Source: Thiomicrospira microaerophila
GTDB lineage: Bacteria > Pseudomonadota > Gammaproteobacteria > Thiomicrospirales > Thiomicrospiraceae
Length of the DNA: 64,000 bases
Reading direction: 5' to 3'
Assembly: GCF_000934765.1 (NCBI RefSeq)
Contig: NZ_JYNN01000004.1
Location: 62,001-126,000 of the forward strand
The translations under genes and the position numbers were made by a program. Within the stretch, counting starts at the first letter, position 1. The number at the start of each line of letters is the position of its first letter. Shown one piece after another: positions 17,121 through 26,106 of the stretch. The notes below the pieces were generated by a model, which was not told the DNA's origin, searched no databases, and saw only the letters and a list, made by a program, of their open reading frames with translations.

Positions 17121-18233
17121 TTATTGAATCGGCTGAACCGGCGTGTTCGGACGCAGTTTAATCAGGTTATTAATGATTAACTGGTCGCCGAGTTGCAGTC
17201 CGCTGTCGATTAACCAGGTCTGGCCCACGGCACGTTGAATCCCTACCGGCACCATTTGCGCTTTACCGTCTTGAATGACGTAAACAAAGGCTTGTGCGCC
17301 CATTTGCAATACCGCAGATTGTGGAATTTGAATGACATTCACCGCCTCAATGCCAGCGAGTTGGATGCGCACAAACGAGCCAGGTAACAAGGTGCGCTCT
17401 GGATTGTCAAAACGCGCACGTAAGCGCACGCTTCCGGTTGCTGGGTTAATCTGATGGTCAGAAAAGTCAATCTGCCCCGTTAGACTCTGTCCTAAATGGC
17501 TGACATGAGCCGTTGGACTATCCCCATCCGTTAAGCGAAGCAAACCTTGTTGGAGCTGTTGTTGACGTTGAATGTACTCGGCCTCACCAATGGAAAAATG
17601 CACTTCAATGGGGTCGAGTTGGGTCAGTGTGGTGAGAAGTGTACGGCCATATTCACGGCCAACTAAATCGCCAACGCTTTGTTGTTTTTGGCCGGTTAGT
17701 CCATCAATCGGCGCATGAACTTGGGTGTAATCTAAGTATATTTGTGCATCTTTAAGGGCGGCTTGTGCTCCCGCTAGGCCGGCTTGTGCCAATTCAAAGG
17801 CCGATAACGTTTGATCGCGTTCTTGCTCACTCACAGCCTTTTCACGGTACAAGCCTTCAACCCGAATTTTTTCGCGCTCGGCCTGACGCAAGCGTGCTTG
17901 TTCCATCAACACCTGTGCTTGGGCACGATCCACAGCGGCTTGATAGGTTGTCGGGTCAAGGCTATAGAGGAGGTCACCGGTTTTCACCGCCTGACCATCT
18001 TGGTGATGTTGTTTTAGTAAGGTGCCATTGACGCGCGCATGTATCTCGACTTGGTTTGCACTTTGCACGCGGGCGGGATAGTCATAGGCCAGCGCCACCT
18101 GAGTTTGTTCAATTAAAAGCGTTTTAACCGGCATGGGTGGCGGGGTATCGGCAACCGCAAAAGGGGTGAATAAAATTAACCCCAAACCAAATAGCCATGT
18201 GAAATAGGAAGGGGTGGTATTGCTTGTATTCAT
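17121..18233 (-). CDS. RND efflux periplasmic adaptor (AcrA/MexA family)
   Basis: The 370-residue membrane fusion protein links the RND pump to the outer-membrane channel. A signal peptide (WLFGLGLILFTPFAVA) is followed by the lipoyl half-motif VEIHARVNGTLLKQH, a coiled-coil hairpin of about residues 95-165, the second lipoyl half, a beta-barrel and the membrane-proximal domain (VIQIPQSAVLQMG). There is no Cys at the cleavage site, so the protein is probably not lipidated. It is first in a three-gene operon, divergent from a TetR regulator. Confidence 0.93.
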   Translation of the reverse strand: MNTSNTTPSYFTWLFGLGLILFTPFAVADTPPPMPVKTLLIEQTQVALAYDYPARVQSANQVEIHARVNGTLLKQHHQDGQAVKTGDLLYSLDPTTYQAAVDRAQAQVLMEQARLRQAEREKIRVEGLYREKAVSEQERDQTLSAFELAQAGLAGAQAALKDAQIYLDYTQVHAPIDGLTGQKQQSVGDLVGREYGRTLLTTLTQLDPIEVHFSIGEAEYIQRQQQLQQGLLRLTDGDSPTAHVSHLGQSLTGQIDFSDHQINPATGSVRLRARFDNPERTLLPGSFVRIQLAGIEAVNVIQIPQSAVLQMGAQAFVYVIQDGKAQMVPVGIQRAVGQTWLIDSGLQLGDQLIINNLIKLRPNTPVQPIQ

Positions 18234-18279
18234 CGCAAGGCGTTCCTGTGTTATGTATTGATGAAAATTAGATTTGTGT

Positions 18280-18307
18280 AGTGTAGCATTCGTTACACTT
18301 TTTGCAA
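18280..18307 (-). promoter_or_regulatory. Efflux-operon promoter overlapped by a TetR-type operator
   Basis: On the minus strand TTGCAA (18307-18302) and TACACT (18285-18280) stand 16 bases apart, about 47 bp before the adaptor gene. The inverted repeat AGTGTAGCATTCGTTACACT (18280-18299, one mismatched pair) covers the -10 and most of the spacer. This is where a TetR-family repressor from the divergent gene would bind; I infer autoregulated repression of the pump. Confidence 0.6.
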
Positions 18308-18331
18308 GCCAACGATTGTGGAATTATTCGC

Positions 18332-18337
18332 TATAAT
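18332..18337 (+). promoter_or_regulatory. -10 element of the TetR gene
   Basis: A perfect TATAAT lies 34 bp before the regulator start. I see no good -35 at 17 bp; the nearest candidate is badly spaced. Confidence 0.4.
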
Positions 18338-18371
18338 GGCGCTGATAAAATAAACTAGAGCCGCAAAGTCC

Positions 18372-19007
18372 ATGTCAATAGAATTTGAACATACTCCTCA
18401 TACCCAGCGTGGTTATGAACGCCACGAAAAAATACTAGAAGCCGCTAAACAAGTGTTTGTTGAGCACGGCTATGCGGGCGCAAGCGTTAATGAAATTGTT
18501 AAACGTTCGGGGGGGTCATTAGGCACGATTTACAAATTCTTTGGCAATAAGTTGGGTCTGTTCGAAGCCTTCTTTCAAAAAGCCACCTATGAGGCGTTTT
18601 CACATTTTGAAGAGCAGGGGTTATGGACAGAAGATGTCGAAACGTCGCTGATGAATTTTGGACGACAAGTGCAACAGATGATTTTTGAAAAAGATGCATT
18701 AGCGATTTACCGCTTAGTGCTCACCGAACAAGGTACAGATCAAGCTGAAATTCAACGTATCTTTATGAAATACGGACCCAATCAACTCAATAAAATCCTG
18801 GCTGGTTTTTTGCAGCAGCAGGTTGGCGCCGGTCTGTTGCAGATTGCAGATTGTGAAATCGCGGCCTATCAATTTGTTGAAATGATAAAAGGGCCACTGC
18901 ATTTCAAAGCCTTGTTTGGCCAACAGGTTAGCCCAACAGAATGCGAAATGGTATTGAATCAAGCGGTCAATTTGTTTTTAAAAGGCTGCGAAATTAAGGC
19001 GAACTGA
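18372..19007 (+). CDS. TetR/AcrR-family transcriptional regulator
   Basis: The 211-residue protein has an N-terminal TetR helix-turn-helix (residues about 20-62, ILEAAKQVFVEHGYAGASVNEI and GGSLGTIYKFFGNKLGLFEAF in outline) and a C-terminal ligand domain resembling the AefR/YbiH-like TetR_C group. It is divergent from the RND operon and separated by a 138-bp gap containing a matching inverted repeat. It very likely represses the pump and is released by a pump substrate. The inducer is unknown. Confidence 0.92.
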   Translation: MSIEFEHTPHTQRGYERHEKILEAAKQVFVEHGYAGASVNEIVKRSGGSLGTIYKFFGNKLGLFEAFFQKATYEAFSHFEEQGLWTEDVETSLMNFGRQVQQMIFEKDALAIYRLVLTEQGTDQAEIQRIFMKYGPNQLNKILAGFLQQQVGAGLLQIADCEIAAYQFVEMIKGPLHFKALFGQQVSPTECEMVLNQAVNLFLKGCEIKAN

Positions 19008-19009
19008 AT

Positions 19010-19023
19010 AACCAGGCCTGGTT
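19010..19023. repeat. AACCAGGCCTGGTT, perfect copy after the TetR gene
   Basis: The 14-mer starts 2 bases after the TGA and is flanked by T and A, which again pair and give a 16-bp dyad. ATTTT follows, so a weak terminator role is possible. Confidence 0.9.
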
Positions 19024-19071
19024 AGATTTTGGCTTATTTTACAAACTTTCACTAAAGTTTAATAAGCTTGC

Positions 19072-19100
19072 TTGACAAGACCGCTTCGCCTCTCTATAAT
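19072..19100 (+). promoter_or_regulatory. Consensus sigma-70 promoter for the tRNA pair
   Basis: TTGACA (19072-19077) and TATAAT (19095-19100) are both perfect with a 17-base spacer, followed by a GC-rich discriminator. This is typical of stable RNA promoters, and tRNA-Leu starts 21 bp later. Confidence 0.9.
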
Positions 19101-19121
19101 CCGCCACACATTTCCAAACAT

Positions 19122-19208
19122 GCCAGTGTGGTGAAATTGGTAGACACGCCGGATTCAAAATCCGGTGCCTTTAAAAGCGTGCCGGTTCGAGTCCGGCCAC
19201 TGGTACCA
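19122..19208 (+). tRNA. tRNA-Leu (CAA)
   Basis: Acceptor arms GCCAGTG and CACTGGT pair with one G-T, the anticodon loop is TTCAAAA giving anticodon CAA, and a class II variable arm follows. The T-loop GGTTCGAGTCC and encoded CCA end are present. Length is 87 bases. Confidence 0.97.
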
Positions 19209-19234
19209 TACAAGTTTCGTATAGCTTCAAATAT

Positions 19235-19311
19235 ACGACCGTAGCTCAGTTGGTTAGAGCACCACCTTGACATGGTGGGGGTCGGTGGTTCGAATCCACT
19301 CGGTCGTACCA
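19235..19311 (+). tRNA. tRNA-Val (GAC)
   Basis: ACGACCG pairs with CGGTCGT, the D-arm is TAGCTCAGTTGGTTAGAGCA, the anticodon loop TTGACAT gives GAC, and the T-loop GGTTCGAATCC and CCA end are present. Length is 77 bases. It is co-transcribed with tRNA-Leu 26 bp upstream. Confidence 0.97.
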
Positions 19312-19320
19312 AATAAACCT

Positions 19321-19506
19321 TTAGAAACAATCGGTTTTTTGACGCTTATTATTCATATCTATGGCACGCACAGCCACACCCAGCGCATAAATAAAAAACT
19401 CCGGATCATTTTTTTCTATTCCCGCTTGTAAGTAAGCGCTAATACCTTCGGTTTTTTTAAGATAATCGGCTGAATCATAAGGTGCGCTGTTTAATTTACT
19501 TATATT
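19321..19506 (-). pseudogene. Remnant of an addiction-module antidote protein
   Basis: The minus-strand frame reads SKLNSAPYDSADYLKK, then EGISAYLQAGIEKNDPEFF and YALGVAVRAIDMNNKRQ before a stop. This matches the N-terminal part of the HI1420-type antidote family, which normally continues into a helix-turn-helix with MSQ(I/V)A(R/K)ETGLSREALYKAL. That part is missing, and no ATG, GTG or TTG precedes the conserved start in frame. I infer a truncated, untranslated remnant. It follows the HTH fragment at 19513-19690 in the same frame after a TGA. Confidence 0.65.
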
Positions 19507-19512
19507 AGATAT

Positions 19513-19690
19513 TCAACCTAGATCTAACTGCTCAGGCAAAATGTCGAGTGCTTTCGCATAGGCCTTAATAGTCTGAAAGCTGGGTAATGTTTTTCCACTT
19601 TCAATCCGTGAAACATTAGATTGGGGGAGGCCCATTCTTGCCACCCCCCCAGAAGGCGACATCCTCATACGGCTACGCAATGCCCGAAAG
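19513..19690 (-). pseudogene. Partial XRE-family HTH protein (HigA-like), cut at the T-poor block
   Basis: The C-terminal 45 or so residues, MGLPQSNVSRIESGKTLPSF and IKAYAKALDILPEQLDLG, are a clear Cro/CI-type helix-turn-helix as in HigA antitoxins. Upstream the frame becomes low quality (a run of seven C, then LPIFRAL) and enters the T-poor block at 19689, where the computed start codon lies. The true 5' end and any toxin partner are therefore lost or masked. Together with the antidote remnant this is a scar of toxin-antitoxin genes beside a tRNA. Confidence 0.65.
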
Positions 19691-22600
19691 ATCGGAAGCG
19701 CATCATCAAGCAGTAAACCCACGACGAGAGATGGAAGGAAAGAGGCAGTAGGAGAACGAGAGAGCATAGAAAGACCAGTAAGGTCTTAAGAAGGCCTTGG
19801 AGACGGAAAAAGCCGGAAACCTAAACCAAGAGCACAAATAACCCGGCAAAAAGCGCCAAAGCACGGATGCCTGCCATCGCCAAAACACCTGCAAAGGCTT
19901 GAACATCAAACCAAACTTGGCAGACGAAGCCAGCAAAACCCCTGGCATCGGGCGGCAACCCCCAGCGAAAAAAAAAAAAACGCAGGACCAGGTCAATCAA
20001 AGAGCGCTACAAGACAGGCCAGTACACCAACCACTGTAGGCAGATAACAAGCTCAAGCAGAAGGCACTGAATGAAAGTTCTTCACGGAGCCAAAACCATA
20101 GAGTGCCAAAATCTAACGGATAAGCGGTCTGATCACCAACCAGCATGAATAAAAAAACACCAAAACCAAACAGCACAATCCAGGCAAACAAAAACCACGA
20201 AAAACAGAAACTTAAAAGTGCAAAAACAAAAAACATCACCAAAAAAACAAGTCGACGATGCGGTCCAAAAGAGAGTCAGACAACAGCGAAACCCAAAAAG
20301 AAACCAGTGAGACCAAAGCGAGAGCAACAAAACATACAAAATAAAGCCATAGACAAAACGAAAGTAAACGCGCCATACGAGACAAACCGCAAGACCCAAG
20401 ACACAAACCGAGGCAGCAAGCGCGTGCGAAACACCCGCCTTACCCTAGACCAGAAAGACTATGAGAATGGCAACAATACCAAGACCGAAGAGGTCAAGGA
20501 GGTGCTCAAAAAGCGCAGCAAACGGAATGGTCCCAGTGCGCGCATAGCCAATAAGCGCCTTCATTATAAAATAGCCAAGGTGACAAAGCCTCGCGGAGAG
20601 AATGAACACAAAAAGCGTCAGCAAGACAAGACAGGTAGACCAAACCCCGATAACGCACACGGCACACGAGAAGAAAATAGCTGGCCACACGATTTTACAA
20701 TCAACGCACTGGATTACGAGACACCCAACCGCACGACGGGGAATAAGGTTGAAGACTGAAAGAACATGAAAACCCAGCAACGACGCAGAAAAGAAAAACC
20801 CAAGACGCAATAGAATGAAGACAAGGAGCGCATCATTCCCCAAAGACGTATAGCAGCGAAACTGGCAAAGAATATGCAACCGAAGACAGAAAAAAACACC
20901 AGGCAGGCGGGAGGATCGCCGTGCGATGTATCCAATGCGCGCATGAGGGAGAAAATAAAAAAACGAAGACAAAGCGGGACAAGAACACAAGCAGGAGAAA
21001 AGCGACGCCAACATGACGTGAAGCGGAATCGATTAAAGTTAAAGGACAAGCTCCGCCATAGTAAAGACCAAAAGTCGCCAAGGCAAATACCGATCGAAGA
21101 AGCAAAAAAGACAAAAAGGAGGGACCAGGACGAAAAACCGGTGAAACCCACAGGTTCAAGAGACGCTCTGCCATGCGAGACAAAAATCCAACGCCGACAA
21201 ATAAAGTCGGCGGCAGAAGCATCAATACAGGAGAAAAGGTATGCAACCACGAAGGAGGTCAGGAAGCAACACGTAAAACGCACAGCTAGCCCTAAACCAA
21301 CCACGGCAAAAGGCCGGCACACCAAGAGCGAGCAAGCCCGCAGACCGAAGCGCACAACAATAAAAGCCGCAAAACAGCGGGCGCATACACGACACCCCCC
21401 AGCAAACGACGAGAAAGGCAAAAGGCGACCGACAAACGAGACAAAAAACGCGAAGATAACAAATCAGCGAACGCAGTAGCAAAAAAAAGATGCGAGCCAA
21501 CAAATTGAAAAAGCCAAAAAGCCAAGGCAGACGCCAGAACCCAACCCTAAAAAAAGCAAACAAACGAAGCGAAACCCGTACCAACCAAAAGCAACAGATG
21601 CCAATGACACAGTGGAAGAACGTAGCAGGCCGCTCACAGAATAAACTACAAAACCCCATAAACCAGCCCCACCCCGAGCGGCAAACCCTGAAGGCAAGCC
21701 AGCAGCCCAGTAATCGGCAGACCGCAAACCACTACTATGCCAAGCCCCATGGCCCCAAAAACAAGCCGGACCATGGGAATACGCTCCGTGTAATTGAAAC
21801 ACCCCTAACACCTGAAGCACCACACGCGGGATAAAACCAAATCAAACAAACCAAACCGCGAGCAAAAAAGCGGAAATAAAGCAACCGTGCAACGCAACGC
21901 GAGACGCTGCTGTAGGCGGACAACCCAATTAACCTGGAACACCGAACAATGCCAAACACATAAACAACCAAACGCGATTCAGATATATAGCCGATAAAAC
22001 ACAAACGCCCAGATGCGCTCAAAACCGGAAAAACCGGCTTAGCAAAGGTGAGGGAAAAAATAACGAAACACAAAGAGATAACACAAGAAAAAACATGAAA
22101 AGGAAAATAGACTCCATAACCAAACTAAAATAAAACCAACAACCGATAGTGGCTTGAACGGCAAAAAAAGCGGCCTTCGCCTATTCGAAAAACCAGGCGA
22201 AACTAGAGACAATCATGGCAGGGAATTCGCCAGGCAGGAAAGGGCAAGAACAGGCCACAACCATTCCAATGACAGAAGAACACACGAAGAAGCACACACA
22301 AACCAGGCAGCGAACCAACAACAACAACTGGGATATGAAGGAATGACCCAATAAGAAAAACAGCAACTCAACACAAACCCCAGCCAACACTCCAAGGATG
22401 AGCAAAGAAGGCGGCACGCATAGGGTGAAAAAGGACGGCCCGGCCACCGGGCTGGGGAAGACCAAGCCAGTGAGAGAACTGCCTGGGCCCGTGTGCCAGC
22501 ATTTAAGAACATCACCCAACACAGGATTAAAAAAAAACGATCGCGTCCAAGGGCGAGAACAGAAACCCGCCGAAAAACCCGTCAAGCACGCACGGAAGAT

Positions 22601-23640
22601 AAACCAAACAGGCGAAAACAGGCTAGTGTGGGAGTGGGTGCCACCCAAAATAGCGCAGAACAACAAACAAACGCGCACCACCACAACAACCGGCAAAGGA
22701 GCAAGCAACCAAACCGACGAAAACCAATCAGCCGCAAAAAAGCTAGAAGGCCCCACACCGGGCAAACTGCCGCGCCAAAGACATAACTATTCACCGCAAA
22801 AAGGAACAAAAACACACGCAATCGAAGAAAACGAACAAAAACCAAAAGCTAGGCAGCTTCCAACGCAAGAACACGACAGGCACAGAAGAATCCAAAGCAC
22901 AAGCACCCAGCCATTGCGCGAAAAGACAGGGAACTGCAAACTACCAAGTAACACACTCGAAACGCCACAGAAAATGGCAAAGACCCACCACGGGCAGTAA
23001 AGCTAGAACCATCAAACAAACCAACACCAAACCAAGGAAATCCCGACTGAATCCACAAACCCACCACAGACAGAAGAGGGTGAAGATTGCCACAGCAAAC
23101 CGCGCAGCGTGGAAGAAAACAAGACCCAGGCACAGAGGCAAGCGTGAAAACAAGCAACCGATACAGCGGTAAAACAAAAGGACACTGAAGCTAACACACC
23201 GAAAACAGTCCAACCAAAACCGTTATTGAAAAACCGCTCACACGCAAACCAGACAACAAACAATGAAAAAGCTGGAGCGACCGTAGAAACAAAGGTATGA
23301 AAAAAACCACACCCGAAAGCCGATGCCGGTGGGCAAAAAAAAAAGCAGCAATGAACAATTTCAAAACCCCCAAGGAGCGAAGCAGCAGCACCAAGCAAAA
23401 CGCGAAAGCCGCCCAAAAAGAGACAGAGCGAAAGATCGAAACAAACGCCAAGCAATCAGTAATGAAAAAAACAGCACCGTCACAAGAAAACGAAAACATG
23501 GGTACGTGTCCAGGAAGACCCAAGACCACGCGGAGAGAAAAAGCAAAAAATCCACCCCTAACAGGCGGATGCAGCGAGGAGGTAAACGCAGCAGGACCCT
23601 GACCAACGCCAGCAACACGCAACCGTCAAACCCGCTAAAA
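19689..23640. other. About 4 kb of T-poor, A-rich sequence without a credible gene
   Basis: From about 19690 to 23640 the plus strand is poor in T: four 60-base lines I counted by hand (from 20161, 20401, 21121 and 22381) hold 4, 5, 6 and 4 T, or about 8 percent. A dominates, then C and G. Because stop codons need T on one strand and A on the other, this alone creates long overlapping open frames on both strands. None shows a domain, a consistent start or a conserved motif; their products are Lys/Thr/Gln-rich or Phe/Leu/Cys-rich. I saw no repeats, tRNA-like folds or copies of the palindrome. The block starts at AGATCGGAAG and ends without a visible adapter. Artefact and genuine foreign DNA are both open. 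Confidence 0.75.
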
Positions 23641-23677
23641 TGAAGCCATTAGATAGGCCACAAACACACCTGGTCAT

Positions 23678-23693
23678 TCTAGCGGTCGCTAGA
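23678..23693. repeat. Inverted repeat TCTAGCG-GT-CGCTAGA at the edge of the T-poor block
   Basis: Seven-base perfect arms with a two-base centre, about 115 bp before pomA and just past the composition change. It could be an operator or a junction mark; nothing decides between these. Confidence 0.5.
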
Positions 23694-23806
23694 CTCGGGA
23701 CTACGCGGTTGTTAGATAATATTGAGGTTAGATTAACAGGTAACCATGAGCGGATGCCCATGCGTTTAACTTATTTGGAATGAAGGTCAATAAGGTAATG
23801 CAATAA

Positions 23807-24574
23807 ATGAGTATTTCAACAGTTGTAGGGCTAGTTTTTGGCATTATCGTGATTTTGTCAGCGATGATGATGGGCTCGTCTATTACGTTGTTTGTTAATA
23901 TTCCAGGTATGATGGTCGTGATTGGCGGTACTTTAGCGGCCACCATGATTCGTTATTCGATGGAGGATTCGCTATCAGCGTTTGGGGATGCGGGGGCAGC
24001 GATAAAAGTGACCAACGAAACACGTGACCTTGCTGATTTAATTGATATTACTGAAGATTTAATTCGTATTACTCGTAAGGACGGTTTGTTAGCGTTAGAA
24101 AATCATCAGGTTGATAATCGTTTTTATCAAGACGGTGTGCGCATGCTGATAGATGGTTATGAAGCAAGCATGGTGCAAGATACTTTACGAGAAAAAAATG
24201 AGTTGTTTATTGAAAAAACAGAAACCAGTGCCGGTGTTTTCCGGGCGATTGGTGAAGCCGCTCCTGCTTTTGGGATGATAGGAACGCTGGTGGGGTTGAT
24301 TCAGATGTTGGCGAATTTAAGCGATCCCTCATCGATTGGACCTGCGATGGCGGTGGCTTTGTTAACGACGTTATACGGTGCGTTGATTGCGAGCCTGTTT
24401 GCTTTGCCGATAGCAGATAAAATAGAATCCTGGGCGAATGTCGACGCACATCGACAAAGGCTAATTATCGATGCTATTGATTGTGTTGCGAAAGGTATTA
24501 ACCCTGCAGTAATGCGTGATAAGCTTAAACCCTACCTGGAAGCTAGTCGCACAAAGAATAAGGTAGACGCATAA
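23807..24574 (+). CDS. pomA: Flagellar stator protein PomA/MotA
   Basis: The 255-residue inner-membrane protein is a MotA/TolQ/ExbB-like stator subunit. It has four TM segments: two near the N-terminus (VVGLVFGIIVILSAMMMG and FVNIPGMMVVIGGTLAATMI) and two near residues 145-200 (FGMIGTLVGLIQML and MAVALLTTLYGALIASLFALP). The cytoplasmic loop between TM2 and TM3 contacts the rotor. Length and sequence suit sodium-type PomA, but the coupling ion cannot be decided from sequence. Its stop overlaps the pomB start by one base. Confidence 0.92.
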   Translation: MSISTVVGLVFGIIVILSAMMMGSSITLFVNIPGMMVVIGGTLAATMIRYSMEDSLSAFGDAGAAIKVTNETRDLADLIDITEDLIRITRKDGLLALENHQVDNRFYQDGVRMLIDGYEASMVQDTLREKNELFIEKTETSAGVFRAIGEAAPAFGMIGTLVGLIQMLANLSDPSSIGPAMAVALLTTLYGALIASLFALPIADKIESWANVDAHRQRLIIDAIDCVAKGINPAVMRDKLKPYLEASRTKNKVDA

Positions 24575-25341
24575 TGGCAAGGCGGGCGAAAAAGTGCCGC
24601 CAGAAAATGCCGTGGCTGATGACCTTTGCGGATATGGTGACCTTGTTGTTGGCTTTTTTTATTTTAATGTTTACTGTGGCAGAAGTCGACCAGGCTAAAT
24701 ATGAGCAAGCGCTTCGGTCCTTAACGCAGTCCTTAACGAAGTCACCAGAGCTCTCTGTGCTTCAAGAAACTTACTTAGAGCCACTGAATCCAACTGAAAT
24801 TGAAATTATTGAAGAAGCCACACCCTCAGAGGCATTGATTCGATTGTATGAATCGATCCAGTCTGATTTTTCCCGTGAGCTTGAAACGAGTCAAATATCA
24901 GCGAGCTTTGATGAGCATAAAGAGCAGATAAAAATTGTGTTCCCAGAAACCATTTCGTTTAATTCAGGCCAAGCGGACTTACATCCACGCTTTATTGCGA
25001 TGTTGCGTCGCTTTAGTGGTGTGATTACGCAGGATGTGAATGTGAAGGTGATTGGACATAGCGACCCGGTTCCTATTCGTGGTGGGCGTTATCGGTCAAA
25101 CTGGGAGCTATCGAGTGCGAGGGCGGCGGCCGTGATACATCAGTTTTTGGCGGATGGAGTGATTAGCTCAGATCAAGCGATGGCGATAGGTCTAGCCGAT
25201 ACTCAGCCGTTTATGGAGGGCGATACGCCAGAAGCTTATGCGGCTAATCGACGAATTGAGATATTGATTGAACCGAAAGAAAAATCTTTAAATGCGCGAA
25301 TAGCGCAATCAAGAGATAATACTATTTCAACGGAGTATTAG
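24574..25341 (+). CDS. pomB: Flagellar stator protein PomB/MotB
   Basis: This 255-residue partner anchors the stator to peptidoglycan. The single TM segment carries the ion-binding Asp in PWLMTFADMVTLLLAFFIL. After a plug/linker region, an OmpA-like domain fills about residues 130-245 (VIGHSDPVPIRGGRYRSNWELSSARA, ANRRIEILIEP in outline). The TAATG junction with pomA indicates translational coupling. No other flagellar gene is in the window. Confidence 0.92.
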   Translation: MARRAKKCRQKMPWLMTFADMVTLLLAFFILMFTVAEVDQAKYEQALRSLTQSLTKSPELSVLQETYLEPLNPTEIEIIEEATPSEALIRLYESIQSDFSRELETSQISASFDEHKEQIKIVFPETISFNSGQADLHPRFIAMLRRFSGVITQDVNVKVIGHSDPVPIRGGRYRSNWELSSARAAAVIHQFLADGVISSDQAMAIGLADTQPFMEGDTPEAYAANRRIEILIEPKEKSLNARIAQSRDNTISTEY

Positions 25342-25500
25342 GGTCCGTCCCATTAAGTTAAGAAGAAAACCGTCATTGCAAGGGCGTGCGCAGTCTGCAA
25401 GAGATTGCCACGGCCTTCGGCCTCGCAATGACGGAAGTTGGTTCGGTCCGTGTTGCCTTCATTCCTTAACTTAATGGCAGTGACGCACAGCGTGGGAGCC
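25341..25500. repeat. Composite repeat element after pomB
   Basis: CATTAAGTTAAG (25351-25362) and CTTAACTTAATG (25465-25476) are a perfect 12-bp inverted pair. Between them lies the CCGTCATTGC...GCAATGACGG hairpin with AGAGATTGCCACGGCCTTCGG. The outer end GTGACGCACAGCGTGGGAGC links it to the element at 7374. Related copies: 34485-34617, 35224-35314, 50187-50315. Confidence 0.85.
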
Positions 25501-25538
25501 AGTTATAAACATATCTGAATACGTTAGCTTAGGAACGC

Positions 25539-25928
25539 TTAGACCGCCGCCTTTAATTGTGTGGGAATAGTGTTACGAGTATGGCTAATAGCATTGTTCT
25601 CATCCGCATACACCATCACCGGTTTGAAGTGTTCAGCTTGTTTTTCATCAAGGTTGCAATAGGTTGCAATAATCAATAAATCACCGGGGTTGGCCTTATG
25701 AGCGGCGGCGCCATTGACCGAGATAATGCCTGAGTGATCTTCTGCACGAATCGCATAGGTGGTAAAGCGTTCGCCGTTGCGAATGTTGTAGATTTGAATT
25801 TGTTCATATTCACGGATACCGGCGGTATCAAGTAAGTGACCATCAATCGCACAAGAACCTTCATAGTCCAATTCGGAGTGGGTAGTGGTCACTCGGTGAA
25901 GCTTGGATTTTAGGAGCGTAATTTGCAT
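25539..25928 (-). CDS. panD: Aspartate 1-decarboxylase precursor
   Basis: The enzyme makes beta-alanine from aspartate for pantothenate and CoA. It is made as a proenzyme that cleaves itself between Gly and Ser in YEGSCAID, leaving a pyruvoyl group on the new N-terminus. [13 protein letters not shown] is the standard family start, so I use 25928 rather than the longer frame. The 129-residue length is normal. It stands alone and is divergent from the ion channel gene. Confidence 0.95.
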   Translation of the reverse strand: MQITLLKSKLHRVTTTHSELDYEGSCAIDGHLLDTAGIREYEQIQIYNIRNGERFTTYAIRAEDHSGIISVNGAAAHKANPGDLLIIATYCNLDEKQAEHFKPVMVYADENNAISHTRNTIPTQLKAAV

Positions 25929-26071
25929 GTTGAATCTCGTTACCCGTATTAATGGTGTGCTCAAGACTGTTGAACCACACGAAACTAAAAAATGAAGCGG
26001 TTAATTATACCCTAAAGACAAAAAAAGTAAAAAAATACTCGAACCTTGAAATTTTAATAACAAGGCTTAAG

Positions 26072-26077
26072 TATAAT
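26072..26077 (+). promoter_or_regulatory. -10 element before the ion channel gene
   Basis: Perfect TATAAT 30 bp before the start codon. TTGAAA lies upstream at a 20-base spacing, which is too long to be convincing. Confidence 0.4.
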
Positions 26078-26106
26078 AGCATTAATTTTATTTATAGGGG
26101 TTTAAC

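Noticed and set aside
19094-19330. Minus-strand ORF of 78 codons over the two tRNA genes
   Set aside because: It is the antisense of tRNA-Leu and tRNA-Val (the RPSGFEPPTPTMSRWCSNQLS type of product), a well-known spurious ORF class.
20145-23643. Many ORFs of 60-235 codons on both strands in the T-poor block
   Set aside because: They result from lack of stop codons in skewed sequence. They overlap in several frames, have no domains, and no single frame dominates.
23640-23806. Second copy of the tRNA-Val 3' end as an attachment site
   Set aside because: I compared the T-arm and acceptor sequence with this region and found no match longer than a few bases.
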